DNA of 20,936 nucleotides from Chitinophagaceae bacterium (GCA_025924755.1 JAICHT010000023.1:1-20936), one strand, 5' to 3'; positions 1 to 8,173 are shown, counted from the stretch's first letter. Numbers and translations: made by a program. The notes: a model not told the origin generated them from the letters alone.

Positions 1-696
1 CGCATAATGCATAGCATATTGCATTCCTCTCTTTTTGATTTTAATTAAAAAATCGCCTTTGGCATCATTGGTTATTAAATTTCGAGGCGGACGAATATCT
101 CTTTCACAATAAGGTGCGTTTTCCAATAGCTGCCCGTTTTTACTTACATATTTTTTTGGGAACCGAATAGGGCTAAACGATTCCGCTATCAACAACCGGT
201 TGTTTTTAGTATCAAAATGAACCTGGTAAATAGTACCGCGGGGAATGATTACATAATCGCCATAGCCAAAAGTGATTTCACCATACATGGTTTTTAACGT
301 ACCACTGCCTTCGTGTAAAAAAATCAGTTCATCGGCATCGGCGTTTTTATAAAAGTAATCTTCCATGCTTTCCTGCGGCGCTGCCAATACTACCTGCACG
401 TCATTATTCACCAAAACAGGTATGCGGCTCTCTAAAAAATCTTTTGCTGGTTGGATATTAAATCCTTCAAAGCTGCGATGCTTCAGCATTTTCTCTTCTG
501 CAATTTCCGGCTGTACACTGACCGCCTTTTCAGTTTTTATTATTTGCGTAGGCGGATAAAGATGATAAAGCAAGGAAGAATCGTTGGAAAAACCTTCGGT
601 AGAAAAAAGCTGTTCGGAGTATAAGGTGCCATCCGGTTTTTTAAATTGTGTATGGCGTTTATGCGGCACTTCACCAAGTTTAGTATAGTAAGGCAT
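1..696 (-). CDS. hmgA: Homogentisate 1,2-dioxygenase, 5' part (cut by window start)
   Basis: The reading frame is open from an ATG at 694-696 to the first base of the window, giving the first 232 residues. The protein begins MPYYTKLGEVPHKRHTQFKK and contains the family-like stretches YSEQLFSTEGF, DADELIFLHEGSGTL, GDYVIIPRGTIYQVHFD and APYCERDIRPPRNL. Homogentisate dioxygenases are cupin-fold, iron-dependent ring-cleaving enzymes. They convert homogentisate to maleylacetoacetate in tyrosine and phenylalanine breakdown, in the cytoplasm. The iron-binding His/Glu cluster lies in the C-terminal half, which is outside the window, so catalytic competence cannot be judged. The visible part shows no frameshift. 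A promoter-like TTG/TAAATTG pair lies just upstream. Identification is from recalled family motifs. Confidence 0.9.
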   Translation of the reverse strand, partial: MPYYTKLGEVPHKRHTQFKKPDGTLYSEQLFSTEGFSNDSSLLYHLYPPTQIIKTEKAVSVQPEIAEEKMLKHRSFEGFNIQPAKDFLESRIPVLVNNDVQVVLAAPQESMEDYFYKNADADELIFLHEGSGTLKTMYGEITFGYGDYVIIPRGTIYQVHFDTKNNRLLIAESFSPIRFPKKYVSKNGQLLENAPYCERDIRPPRNLITNDAKGDFLIKIKKRGMQYAMHYA

Positions 697-703
697 TTGA
701 TTA

Positions 704-734
704 CAATTTAGGGTTATATAATAAAGCAAGTCAA
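704..734 (-). promoter_or_regulatory. Candidate promoter for hmgA
   Basis: On the minus strand a TTG (734-732) is followed by a 21-base spacer and TAAATTG (710-704), eight bases before the hmgA ATG. This approximates the Bacteroidota pattern TTG-N19-21-TAnnTTTG, with one T missing in the -7 box. Confidence 0.35.
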
Positions 735-792
735 TCGTCAATTAGTGCTTGGCTTTCCATTTACAATTCACTTTTTCCATATTGACTTATTA

Positions 793-839
793 ACTCAATG
801 ACTATTGGCTTTTTTACCATTGACTCAATCGCTATTGCC
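793..839. repeat. Two imperfect 17-base direct repeats
   Basis: ACTCAATGACTATTGGC (793-809) recurs as ACTCAATCGCTATTGCC (823-839), matching at 14 of 17 bases with a 30-base period. More CAAT/ATTGAC pieces flank them (731-745, 781-786). It looks like a decayed tandem low-complexity repeat in the gap between hmgA and the divergent phosphodiesterase gene. No function is evident. Confidence 0.4.
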
Positions 840-902
840 TATTAACCTTTTCTATAAATTTATGAAACTTATTTTGTGCGGTAAAACTGAAATGAATAGC
901 GC

Positions 903-1409
903 ATGACACGAATTGGATTATTATCTGACACACATGGCTTTTTGGATGAAGCCGTCTTTACGTATTTTGAAAAATGCGATGAGATATGGCATGCAGGAGA
1001 TTTTGGCAATATAGAAATAGCGAATCGTTTAAAAGCATTCAAACCATTACGGGGCGTATATGGCAATATTGATGGTTATGACATCCGCAGCGAATATCCC
1101 GAAAAATTAAAATGGAAATGCGAAGAAGTGAATGTATATATGATTCATATTGGGGGCTACCCGGGCCGGTATGCTCCGGGTGTAAAAAACGATATAGACT
1201 CAATGCCTGCCCGGCTATTTATATCCGGCCATTCGCATATACTTAAAATAATTTATGATGATAAGCTACAATGCCTTCATATGAATCCAGGTGCAGCCGG
1301 TAATCACGGCTGGCATAAAATACGTACGCTTATCCGCTTTACTATTGATAAAAAAAATATTAAAGATTGCGAAGTAATTGAATTAGGTAAAAGGGGCCAA
1401 TTACAATGA
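903..1409 (+). CDS. YfcE/MJ0936-family metallophosphodiesterase
   Basis: This 168-residue protein is a compact calcineurin-like phosphoesterase of the YfcE/MJ0936 group, which hydrolyses phosphodiesters with two metal ions in the cytoplasm. The motifs are in order: D9-x-H11 in GLLSDTHG, G-D33 in HAGDFG, G-N55 in VYGNID, H82 in MIHIGG, H110-x-H112 in ISGHSH, then NPGA near 128-131. The metal-ligand set looks complete. The third block reads HIGG where many relatives have HGH, so substrate handling may differ. The length is typical of the family. The ATG at 903 precedes the DxH motif by eight residues, the usual placement. The gene is convergent with the membrane-protein gene, with only 13 bases between them. 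The physiological substrate cannot be read from sequence. Confidence 0.88.
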   Translation: MTRIGLLSDTHGFLDEAVFTYFEKCDEIWHAGDFGNIEIANRLKAFKPLRGVYGNIDGYDIRSEYPEKLKWKCEEVNVYMIHIGGYPGRYAPGVKNDIDSMPARLFISGHSHILKIIYDDKLQCLHMNPGAAGNHGWHKIRTLIRFTIDKKNIKDCEVIELGKRGQLQ

Positions 1410-1422
1410 TAAATCAGCAGAA

Positions 1423-1896
1423 TTAAAACCATCCTCTGCCGGCGCCTACCACTCTAAAAGGCCACGGAATAGAAATGAGCATAATAACCAAAGCTAAAAT
1501 ATAAAACAGCGCCGTACGCCTGTGCTTGGCATTATCTGATATATGTTTCCTGCCTTGCGTTTTTCCCACATGAATCAAAATAATAGCAATAAGCATAGCC
1601 ACCAAATGCTCTACCGCATAAAAACGAGTGGTAGCGTTTTGCATAACAGCGCTCATGCCGGATGCATTTTTTATCTGGTTGTATCCTAATGGCCCAAAGT
1701 ACCACAGCACAGCACCAATCAACAACATCAAATCGGCAAAAATGGTTAACAGCAATCCGGTACGGGCATCAGATTTTATAAAAGGACGGCCACCGGCAAC
1801 CATACTATTAAAAATGGCTATCACTAAAAGAATCAATAAAATCCAACGACCTACACTGTGCATATGTACTAATACAGAATACAAACTGGAATTCAT
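1423..1896 (-). CDS. Four-TM membrane protein with candidate heme-ligand histidines
   Basis: A polytopic membrane protein of 157 residues from the ATG at 1896. An in-frame ATG at 1917 would add seven residues, but it lies two bases after a strong promoter box, so the transcript probably starts too late to use it. There are four hydrophobic segments, roughly residues 15-33, 46-68, 95-111 and 128-144. Histidines sit at the membrane edges: HMH before TM1, and VEH and IHVG at either end of TM3. This resembles small proteins often labelled cytochrome b or b561-like in Bacteroidota. Heme binding is therefore possible but not shown. The C-terminus IPWPFRVVGAGRGWF is a striking aromatic/glycine tail that I recall in relatives. 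The exact function is unknown. Confidence 0.75.
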   Translation of the reverse strand: MNSSLYSVLVHMHSVGRWILLILLVIAIFNSMVAGGRPFIKSDARTGLLLTIFADLMLLIGAVLWYFGPLGYNQIKNASGMSAVMQNATTRFYAVEHLVAMLIAIILIHVGKTQGRKHISDNAKHRRTALFYILALVIMLISIPWPFRVVGAGRGWF

Positions 1897-1918
1897 GCCA
1901 ACTGATTTTGAGTTCATT

Positions 1919-1948
1919 CAAAACTACAACAGCATCAGTGAACCTCAA
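1919..1948 (-). promoter_or_regulatory. Consensus Bacteroidota promoter for the four-TM protein
   Basis: On the minus strand TTG (1948-1946, inside a longer T-run) is followed by exactly 19 bases and TAGTTTTG (1926-1919). This is a full match to TTG-N19-TAnnTTTG. The box ends two bases before the upstream ATG at 1917, which argues that translation begins at the second ATG, 1896. Confidence 0.6.
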
Positions 1949-2090
1949 AAATTGTTTTGGCATTCAATAGCTTTTCAATTTAAGAACCATTAAAATCAAT
2001 AGGTTGCCTGCAACAGATTTAGCAGCAATTTATCAAACGATAACAATAAAAGGTTTTGATTTGCAGTTGAAAAAGAACCAGCAACTCATA

Positions 2091-3083
2091 ATGGCAAAAC
2101 CGCTTTTGTTTTTAACAGGCCTGCTCTGCATTATACTTTGTTCCTGCCACAACAATGGCAGCGAAACCACCACCGCTTTATTAAAACAACCTCCTTATAA
2201 TAAACTCACCGACAGTATCAAAAACGATCCTGCCAATATGGATCTGTATTATAAAAGAGGTGCGCTGTTATTTCAGAACAACCAGCTAAATGCCGCAGAA
2301 CAGGATTTAAAAAAAGCCTGGAACACTGCACCAAAGGAAGCATATGCAGTAAGATTGTCTGATATACTGGCCAAGAAAAACTTAGATTCTGCTATTACAT
2401 TTCTACAACAGGCACTTATTATTTTACCGCAAAGCGTCGCTTTACAGGTGAGCCTAGCCAAACAATTTCATAACCATAAAGAGAACGATAAAGCATTAAC
2501 CCTTTGTCGGCAAATTGTATCAAAATATCCAAACCAGATTGATGCGCTGGAATTAGAAGCGCAGATTTTAGTAGAACAAAATAAACAAAATGAAGCGATA
2601 ATCATTTTAGAAAAGGCCTATAGCTATGCACCATTCGATATTGATTTGTGCAACAACCTGGCATTCATATATGCGCAGAATAAAAATCCAAAAGCGTTAG
2701 TACTGGCCGATTCGTTGTTGAATATGGATTCGGCTAAAACCCACGCTGAGCCTTATTACTTTAAGGCTTTATATTATGAAAATACCGGCAGCCTCACTAC
2801 AGCCAAGCAATATTTAAACCTGGCAATTCAGCACGATTATTATTTTTTAGATGCCTATATGGAGAAAGGCCAGATATTATATAATCAAAAAAATTACGAC
2901 GGTGCCTTAAAAACTTTTTCGCTGGCCGCTACCGTTTCTCCCACTTTTGCCGATGCCTATTATTGGATGGGAAGATGCCAGCAAGCTACGAACCATTATG
3001 CGGAAGCCAAACAAAATTACCTGCAGGCATACGGGCTTGACCCCAGTTTAAAAGATGCAAAAGAAGCTGCCGATAAGCTCTGA
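2091..3083 (+). CDS. TPR-repeat lipoprotein
   Basis: A 330-residue protein from the ATG at 2091. The frame is open back to a TTG at 2004, but MAKPLLFLTGLLCIILCSC is a clear lipoprotein signal peptide and marks the real start, with the lipidated Cys at residue 19. The mature part is an alpha-helical tetratricopeptide array. Repeats are recognisable at MDLYYKRGALLFQNNQLNAA, AITFLQQALIILPQSVALQV, AIIILEKAYSYAPFDIDLCN, DAYMEKGQILYNQKNYDGAL and DAYYWMGRCQQATNHYAEAK. TPR arrays mediate protein-protein contacts. Here the protein is probably tethered to a membrane facing the periplasm. It lies 48 bases before rpe on the same strand and could share its transcript. The partner is unknown. Confidence 0.85.
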   Translation: MAKPLLFLTGLLCIILCSCHNNGSETTTALLKQPPYNKLTDSIKNDPANMDLYYKRGALLFQNNQLNAAEQDLKKAWNTAPKEAYAVRLSDILAKKNLDSAITFLQQALIILPQSVALQVSLAKQFHNHKENDKALTLCRQIVSKYPNQIDALELEAQILVEQNKQNEAIIILEKAYSYAPFDIDLCNNLAFIYAQNKNPKALVLADSLLNMDSAKTHAEPYYFKALYYENTGSLTTAKQYLNLAIQHDYYFLDAYMEKGQILYNQKNYDGALKTFSLAATVSPTFADAYYWMGRCQQATNHYAEAKQNYLQAYGLDPSLKDAKEAADKL

Positions 3084-3131
3084 TTTGGAATTTGAATTGC
3101 ATCCATGGAACTTTGAACTTCAAACTTTACT

Positions 3132-3779
3132 ATGGCCCTGATAGCTCCCTCTTTACTCGCTTCCAATTTTTTAAAACTGCAGGAAGAATGTACGATGCTT
3201 AATGAAAGTGAAGCAGACTGGTTTCATTTGGATGTTATGGATGGCCGTTTTGTGCCCAATATCAGTTTTGGTTTGCCGGTTATAGAACAGATTACAAAGA
3301 CAACTGAAAAACTGTGCGATGTGCATTTGATGATACTGGAACCAGAAAAGTATGCAGAAGCATTTAAAGAGGCCGGCGCTAATATGCTTACCATTCATTT
3401 GGAAGTGTGCCCGCATTTACACCGCAATATTGAACAAATAAAATCGCTTGGAATGCAGGCCGGTGTTGCACTTAATCCACATACGCCTATTATTTTACTG
3501 CAGGATATCTTGCAGGATATTGATATGGTTTTGATTATGAGCGTGAACCCCGGCTTTGGCGGACAAAAATTTATTCCGCATTCATTAAAGAAAATTGCTG
3601 CCTTGCGAAAAATGATTGATGACGCAAAGTTGAACGTAAAAATTGAAGTAGATGGGGGTATCAGTTTACAAAATGCCAAACAGGTAATAAATGCCGGTGC
3701 CGATGTATTGGTAGCTGGAAGTTCGATATTCAAATCGGCTGATCCGAAAGAAACCATTCGCCAGCTAAAGCAGTTGTAA
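3132..3779 (+). CDS. rpe: Ribulose-phosphate 3-epimerase
   Basis: Interconverts D-ribulose 5-phosphate and D-xylulose 5-phosphate in the cytoplasmic pentose phosphate pathway. The 215-residue protein has the full family signature: APSLLASNF near the N-terminus, HLDVMDGRFVPNISFG (metal ligand H32 and catalytic D34), DVHLMI (H65), MSVNPGFGGQKF (residues 136-147), EVDGGI (catalytic D174) and AGSSIF in the phosphate-binding C-terminal part. Length matches the family. The start ATG immediately precedes the first beta strand (ALIAPSLLAS), so no extension is needed. It follows the TPR lipoprotein gene after a 48-base spacer of TTGAACTT-like repeats. Confidence 0.97.
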   Translation: MALIAPSLLASNFLKLQEECTMLNESEADWFHLDVMDGRFVPNISFGLPVIEQITKTTEKLCDVHLMILEPEKYAEAFKEAGANMLTIHLEVCPHLHRNIEQIKSLGMQAGVALNPHTPIILLQDILQDIDMVLIMSVNPGFGGQKFIPHSLKKIAALRKMIDDAKLNVKIEVDGGISLQNAKQVINAGADVLVAGSSIFKSADPKETIRQLKQL

Positions 3780-3877
3780 ATGCTTCTCTGAAAGATATAG
3801 TACAAGAGTGCGACGCAACAAAAACTTCATAGCAGCATTACTGCCGGTTACCAAAGCTTAAAACTATTTGTATCTTG

Positions 3878-6376
3878 ATGCGGAATCTTATGAAAAATAG
3901 TTTTCGATTTATACTGCTTACTATTGGTATTTTTTGTTTTATAGCTGCAACGGCACAAAAGAAATGGGCTTCTGTAAGTGGACGGGTTGTAGACGACGCG
4001 GAGAATTCGTTAAGCCATGTTTCTGTCGTGATATTAGGACAGCAAAAAGGGATCACTACCAACGACTCAGGGTATTTTAAATTAAGAGTACAAGCTGACC
4101 GGGCATTTGCACTTACCTTCTCCTATACCGGCTACAAAACGGTACAACAAAATTTTATATTAAACGAAGGTGAAGATGAAACCGTAACCATCCGGCTGGA
4201 AACCGGCGCCACTACTTTAGGAGAAGTGGTGGTAAACGATGCAAGAAGCCGGACAGAAGCAGGTTTGATAAAACCAAATCCCAAAAGCATTATTAATATG
4301 CCTTCGCCGGTGATGGGTGTGGAAAGTATGATAAAAGTTTTTGTGGGTTCTAATAATGAACTTACTTCTCAATACAATGTCCGCGGCGGCAACTATGATG
4401 AGAACCTGATTTACGTAAATGACTTTGAAATTTTTCGTCCTTACTTAGTACGCAGCGGCCAGCAGGAAGGGTTGAGTTTCATTAACCCCGAAATGGTGCA
4501 CAATATTAATTTTTACAACGGCGGTTTCCAGGCGCGGTATGGCGATAAAATGAGCAGCGTACTTGATATTCAATATAACAAACCAAAAACTTTTGGAGGC
4601 TCGGCCTATGTAAGCTTGTTGGAGCAAGGCTTTCATGTGGAAGGTGTGGGTGCAAAAAACAAATTGTCTTATGTGATAGGTGTCCGCAACCGAAGCAACA
4701 GGAACTTACTAAGCAGCCAGGAAACACAAGGCAGTTACACCCCTTCTTCCAGCGATCTACAAGCCCTGATTACGTATCAGCTTTCTGCTAAATGGCAGAC
4801 AGAGTTATTGTCCAATGTATCTGCTACCCGGTTTACATTAATACCTGAATACAGCCAACTCACGTCCTCAGTATTTTCACCTTATTTTACAGCGAACCTG
4901 GGCCTGGATATTTATTTTGATGGTCAGGAAAAAGATGCATACAGCACCGCTATGATGGGTGTTTCATCAACTTACCAACCAATAAAAAACTTGAAATTAA
5001 AATGGATGGCCTCCCGTTTTGAAGATGATGAAAAGGAGAACATTGATATCAGCGGGCAATACTTATTTGGTGAACGCGATTTTGACAGAACGAAGTCTAC
5101 TTTCGGAATGATTGTAAATCCACTCGGTGCCGGACTATATCAAAACTTTGCCCGTAACAGTTTACGAATAACCGATTACAACTTTTCACACAAAGGAAGT
5201 TATACTATAGGGAAACAGGTATTGCAGTGGGGTGTGGGTTATGACAAAACAATTATTCATGATAAGCTCAATGAATGGGAATACCAGGATTCGGCGGGTT
5301 ATTCACTTCCATATAATACAGGCAGTTTACAACTTAGTAGTTTTATTAAATCCGCTTCTGATTTATCCATCAATAAACTCAACGGATATGTGCAGAACAA
5401 CAGCGCTTTTACCAGTGGAGCCCATACGTTCACCTTGCAAACTGGCGTACGGTTTAACTACAATGATTTAAATAAAGAGTTTTTAGTATCGCCCCGCGTA
5501 GGTGCCTCCTGGAAACCAGGCTGGAAACAGGATATTATCTTTAGAGCTGCTGCCGGAAGTTATGACCAGCCGCCCTTTTACCGCGAAATGCGCCGCTACG
5601 ACGGCACATTGAATACAGCTGTAAAAGCCCAACGAAGTTGGCAAGGTGTAGCGGGTTTTGATTACAATTTCAGCGGCTGGAACCGGCCATTACGCTTAAC
5701 AGGTGAGGCTTATTATAAGTATATGACCAATGTAGTGCCGTATGATATTGATAATGTGCGCATACGTTACTTTGGTGAGAACAATGCAAAGGCATATGCC
5801 GCCGGGCTGGAAATGCGGCTCTTTGGCGAAATTGTAAAAGATGCCGAAAGCTGGCTGAGTATCGGTATGATGCGAACGAAAGAAAATATCACCGGCGATT
5901 TTTATAAGGTCTATACACTCGATTCCTTAAACCGCCCTGTGGATAGTACTACGAAGCAAGGTGGCTGGTTTCGGAGGCCGACAGACCGGTTGCTTACCGT
6001 AGGGATGTTTTTCCAGGACTATCTTTCTACCAACAAAAACTTTAAGGTGTACCTAAATACACTTTATGGCTCAAACCTGCCTTACAATATTCCGGGCAGC
6101 ATCAAATACCGTAATGCTTTGACGATACCGGCTTATATACGGGTAGATATTGGCTTTAGTGCTTTACTGCTGGATGCTGAAAAGGAAAACCGGCGCAGTC
6201 ATAATCCCTTCCGCAACTTCAATAATATATGGGCTACGCTGGAAGTGTTTAATTTAATAGACCGGCCGAACACCGTTTCGTACCTGCTTATTAAAGATTT
6301 TGCCAATAATACCTATGCGCTTCCTAACCGGCTCACGCCCCGTTTACTCAATTTTAAAATAGTGGCAAGGTGGTAA
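3878..6376 (+). CDS. TonB-dependent outer-membrane receptor
   Basis: A receptor of about 832 residues. A Sec signal peptide ends near FIAATAQ. A carboxypeptidase-regulatory-like domain follows (about 32-105: SGRVVDD, SVVILGQQKGITTNDSGYF, LTFSYTGYK), then a plug domain (about 115-235: LGEVVVNDA, YNVRGGNYDENLIYVND, GGFQARYGDKMSSVLDI). The rest is a beta-barrel ending FKIVARW, with the terminal aromatic residue expected of outer-membrane proteins. The family imports siderophores, cofactors or oligomers using TonB energy. The substrate cannot be deduced. No SusD-type gene lies next to it, so it is probably not a SusC/D glycan system. ATG 3878 is used; ATG 3890 (MKNSFRFILL) is an equally good start, and TTG 3875 is less likely. 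Confidence 0.92.
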   Translation: MRNLMKNSFRFILLTIGIFCFIAATAQKKWASVSGRVVDDAENSLSHVSVVILGQQKGITTNDSGYFKLRVQADRAFALTFSYTGYKTVQQNFILNEGEDETVTIRLETGATTLGEVVVNDARSRTEAGLIKPNPKSIINMPSPVMGVESMIKVFVGSNNELTSQYNVRGGNYDENLIYVNDFEIFRPYLVRSGQQEGLSFINPEMVHNINFYNGGFQARYGDKMSSVLDIQYNKPKTFGGSAYVSLLEQGFHVEGVGAKNKLSYVIGVRNRSNRNLLSSQETQGSYTPSSSDLQALITYQLSAKWQTELLSNVSATRFTLIPEYSQLTSSVFSPYFTANLGLDIYFDGQEKDAYSTAMMGVSSTYQPIKNLKLKWMASRFEDDEKENIDISGQYLFGERDFDRTKSTFGMIVNPLGAGLYQNFARNSLRITDYNFSHKGSYTIGKQVLQWGVGYDKTIIHDKLNEWEYQDSAGYSLPYNTGSLQLSSFIKSASDLSINKLNGYVQNNSAFTSGAHTFTLQTGVRFNYNDLNKEFLVSPRVGASWKPGWKQDIIFRAAAGSYDQPPFYREMRRYDGTLNTAVKAQRSWQGVAGFDYNFSGWNRPLRLTGEAYYKYMTNVVPYDIDNVRIRYFGENNAKAYAAGLEMRLFGEIVKDAESWLSIGMMRTKENITGDFYKVYTLDSLNRPVDSTTKQGGWFRRPTDRLLTVGMFFQDYLSTNKNFKVYLNTLYGSNLPYNIPGSIKYRNALTIPAYIRVDIGFSALLLDAEKENRRSHNPFRNFNNIWATLEVFNLIDRPNTVSYLLIKDFANNTYALPNRLTPRLLNFKIVARW

Positions 6377-6543
6377 AATAAACTGCCAAAACATTTTTTT
6401 TAAGCTGCAAATTGAACGCTTGTTAAGAGCTTTTAAGTTTAACTACTGTTTAGCACATATTACCCACATGGGCTTGCACTATACTGATTTGCGGCATAGT
6501 TTTTCCACCTATTTAATGTGTATAAATAACTAAAAAAGTTTTA

Positions 6544-6587
6544 GGGTAATATACTAACTTGTCGTGAAACACAAGTGTTATATACCC
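6544..6587 (+). promoter_or_regulatory. Long imperfect hairpin upstream of the PhoH-like gene
   Basis: The arms are GGGTA (6544-6548) with TACCC (6583-6587), TATA (6550-6553) with TATA (6579-6582), and ACTTGT (6557-6562) with ACAAGT (6571-6576). They enclose an eight-base loop, with a one-base bulge and a 3x2 internal loop, for 15 pairs in all. It ends 52 bases before the TTG start. It could be an operator dyad or a 5' leader structure. It is not followed by a T-run, so it is not an obvious terminator. Confidence 0.4.
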
Positions 6588-6639
6588 ATTGAGACATGCC
6601 GGCAAAATCCGGAATTATAAATTTAAAAACTGAACCGAA

Positions 6640-7674
6640 TTGACAGACACAATTATTAACCTAGAAACCGTAAACCCTATTGAGTTCTTTGGAGTAAACA
6701 ATGGTAAACTGGACATATTAAAAAAGAAGTTTCCGCTTCTGAAAATACTCTCCAGGGGTACGCAGTTAAAGCTTAGCGGTGCACCGGATCAAGTAGATGG
6801 TGCCAAAGAAAAAATCGACCTTATTGTACAGTATCTTGAACGGAATGGCCATATGAGCGAAAATTATTTTGAACAGATTTTGGGCGGCGACGATGCAGAA
6901 ACCATCGACAACTTTGTGGAGCGCAATCCCAATGATGTGTTGGTTTTTGGGCCTAACGGCAAAACGGTTCGGGCACGTACTGCCAACCAAAAAAGACTGG
7001 TCACTTCAGCAGAAAAAAACGACGTGGTATTTGCTATAGGCCCCGCCGGTACTGGTAAAACCTATACTGCTGTGGCAATGGCCGTTCGTGCATTAAAAAA
7101 CAAGGTGGTCAAGAAAATCATTCTTACCCGTCCCGCAGTGGAAGCCGGTGAAAGCCTTGGTTTTTTGCCTGGCGATCTAAAGGAAAAAATTGATCCATAC
7201 CTGCGCCCCTTATATGATGCGCTGGACGATATGATTCCTGCTGATAAGTTGGGCTATTATATGAGCACCCGTACTATCGAGATTGCACCACTGGCATATA
7301 TGCGTGGTCGTACACTTGACAATTGTTTTATTATTTTAGATGAGGCGCAAAATGCTACGGATCTGCAGATAAAAATGTTTTTAACCCGTATTGGTGCCAA
7401 TGCAAAAGCCATCATTACCGGCGACCTGACACAGGTGGATTTACCGCGTCATCAGCGCAGTGGCCTGGCAAAAGCCAGTCGCATCTTGCAGAATATTGAT
7501 GGCATTGGTTATATAGAACTGGATGAAGAAGACGTGGTAAGGCACAAACTGGTGAAAGCTATTTTGAAAGCCTATGATAAGGAAAGTCACCGCGAACAGG
7601 AATTAGAAGAAGCCGACAAGCAATACCGGAAACAAAACCGGATTGCTATCGAGAAACAAAATAATAACGACTAA
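6640..7674 (+). CDS. PhoH-like (YbeZ-type) P-loop ATPase, TTG start
   Basis: A 344-residue cytoplasmic ATPase of the PhoH/YbeZ group, which is linked to RNA metabolism and often works with the RNase YbeY. An N-terminal KH-like region (about 10-70, FFGVNNGKLDILKKKFPLLK) precedes the ATPase core. Walker A is GPAGTGKT (134-141), with RPAVEAGESLGFLPGDL (164-180), Walker B FIILDEAQN (230-238) and TGDLTQVDLPR (260-270). The C-terminal tail is charged. The start is a TTG at 6640; the next in-frame Met is residue 72, beyond the conserved N-terminal domain, so TTG is almost certainly used. A 31-base gap separates it from the small lipoprotein downstream. The 263-base upstream gap carries a hairpin. 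Confidence 0.93.
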   Translation: MTDTIINLETVNPIEFFGVNNGKLDILKKKFPLLKILSRGTQLKLSGAPDQVDGAKEKIDLIVQYLERNGHMSENYFEQILGGDDAETIDNFVERNPNDVLVFGPNGKTVRARTANQKRLVTSAEKNDVVFAIGPAGTGKTYTAVAMAVRALKNKVVKKIILTRPAVEAGESLGFLPGDLKEKIDPYLRPLYDALDDMIPADKLGYYMSTRTIEIAPLAYMRGRTLDNCFIILDEAQNATDLQIKMFLTRIGANAKAIITGDLTQVDLPRHQRSGLAKASRILQNIDGIGYIELDEEDVVRHKLVKAILKAYDKESHREQELEEADKQYRKQNRIAIEKQNNND

Positions 7675-7692
7675 GGCATAAGTGAAGTTTTC

Positions 7693-7700
7693 TTACTTTG
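7693..7700 (+). promoter_or_regulatory. Candidate -7 box before the small lipoprotein gene
   Basis: TTACTTTG matches seven of eight positions of TAnnTTTG and lies five bases before the ATG at 7706, a very short leader layout. No TTG stands at the right upstream distance, so the support is weak. Confidence 0.28.
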
Positions 7701-7705
7701 CAGGA

Positions 7706-8119
7706 ATGAAAAGGATTTCAATTTTCTTTTTGTTCCTGCAATTTTTTTGTGCCTGTAATACCAACGAGGCTCCGGCTTCTGAAAACGACGTAGATGCAGC
7801 CCGCAATTTTATCCAATCAGCATTGAACGGCGATTACCGGAAAGCAAAGAACTATATTGTAAACGATTCGGTCAACATCGAGTACCTGGAGGCTTTTCAA
7901 CGAAATTATCAAAACCGTATGACCCCTGATGATAAAAGAGGATACCGCGAGTCGTCCATTAATATTCATTCAGTAAAACCACTCAACGACAGCGTTAGTA
8001 TTATCAATTATTCCAACTCCTATAAAAAACAAAATGATTCCTTAAAAGTGGTGAAGACGGGCGGTCAATGGCTGGTGGATTTGAAATATTCGTTCTCTTC
8101 TTTAGACAAACCTTTATGA
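7706..8119 (+). CDS. Small NTF2/DUF4878-like lipoprotein
   Basis: A 137-residue putative lipoprotein. A GTG at 7682 would add eight residues, but MKRISIFFLFLQFFCAC from the ATG at 7706 is a normal lipoprotein signal with the lipidated Cys in FFCAC. The mature part has an alpha-then-beta pattern: AARNFIQSALNGDYRKAKNY, a helical stretch to MTPDDKRGY, then strands such as SINIHSVKPL, SVSIINYSNSY and GGQWLVDLKYSF. This is what small NTF2-like DUF4878 lipoproteins show. Such proteins are usually envelope-associated and of unknown role. It follows the PhoH-like gene by 31 bases and may be co-transcribed, although a promoter-like box sits between them. Confidence 0.75.
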   Translation: MKRISIFFLFLQFFCACNTNEAPASENDVDAARNFIQSALNGDYRKAKNYIVNDSVNIEYLEAFQRNYQNRMTPDDKRGYRESSINIHSVKPLNDSVSIINYSNSYKKQNDSLKVVKTGGQWLVDLKYSFSSLDKPL

Positions 8120-8173
8120 TATTACAGGCATCATGTTTTTGAGGGATTGTATCGCCAGGACTTGGTATAAATT

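Noticed and set aside
365..559. 64-residue plus-strand frame
   Set aside because: Lies opposite the recognised hmgA coding sequence.
1628..1993. 121-residue plus-strand frame
   Set aside because: Antisense shadow of the four-TM membrane protein gene.
3395..3805. 136-residue minus-strand frame over rpe
   Set aside because: Shadow of a fully conserved rpe.
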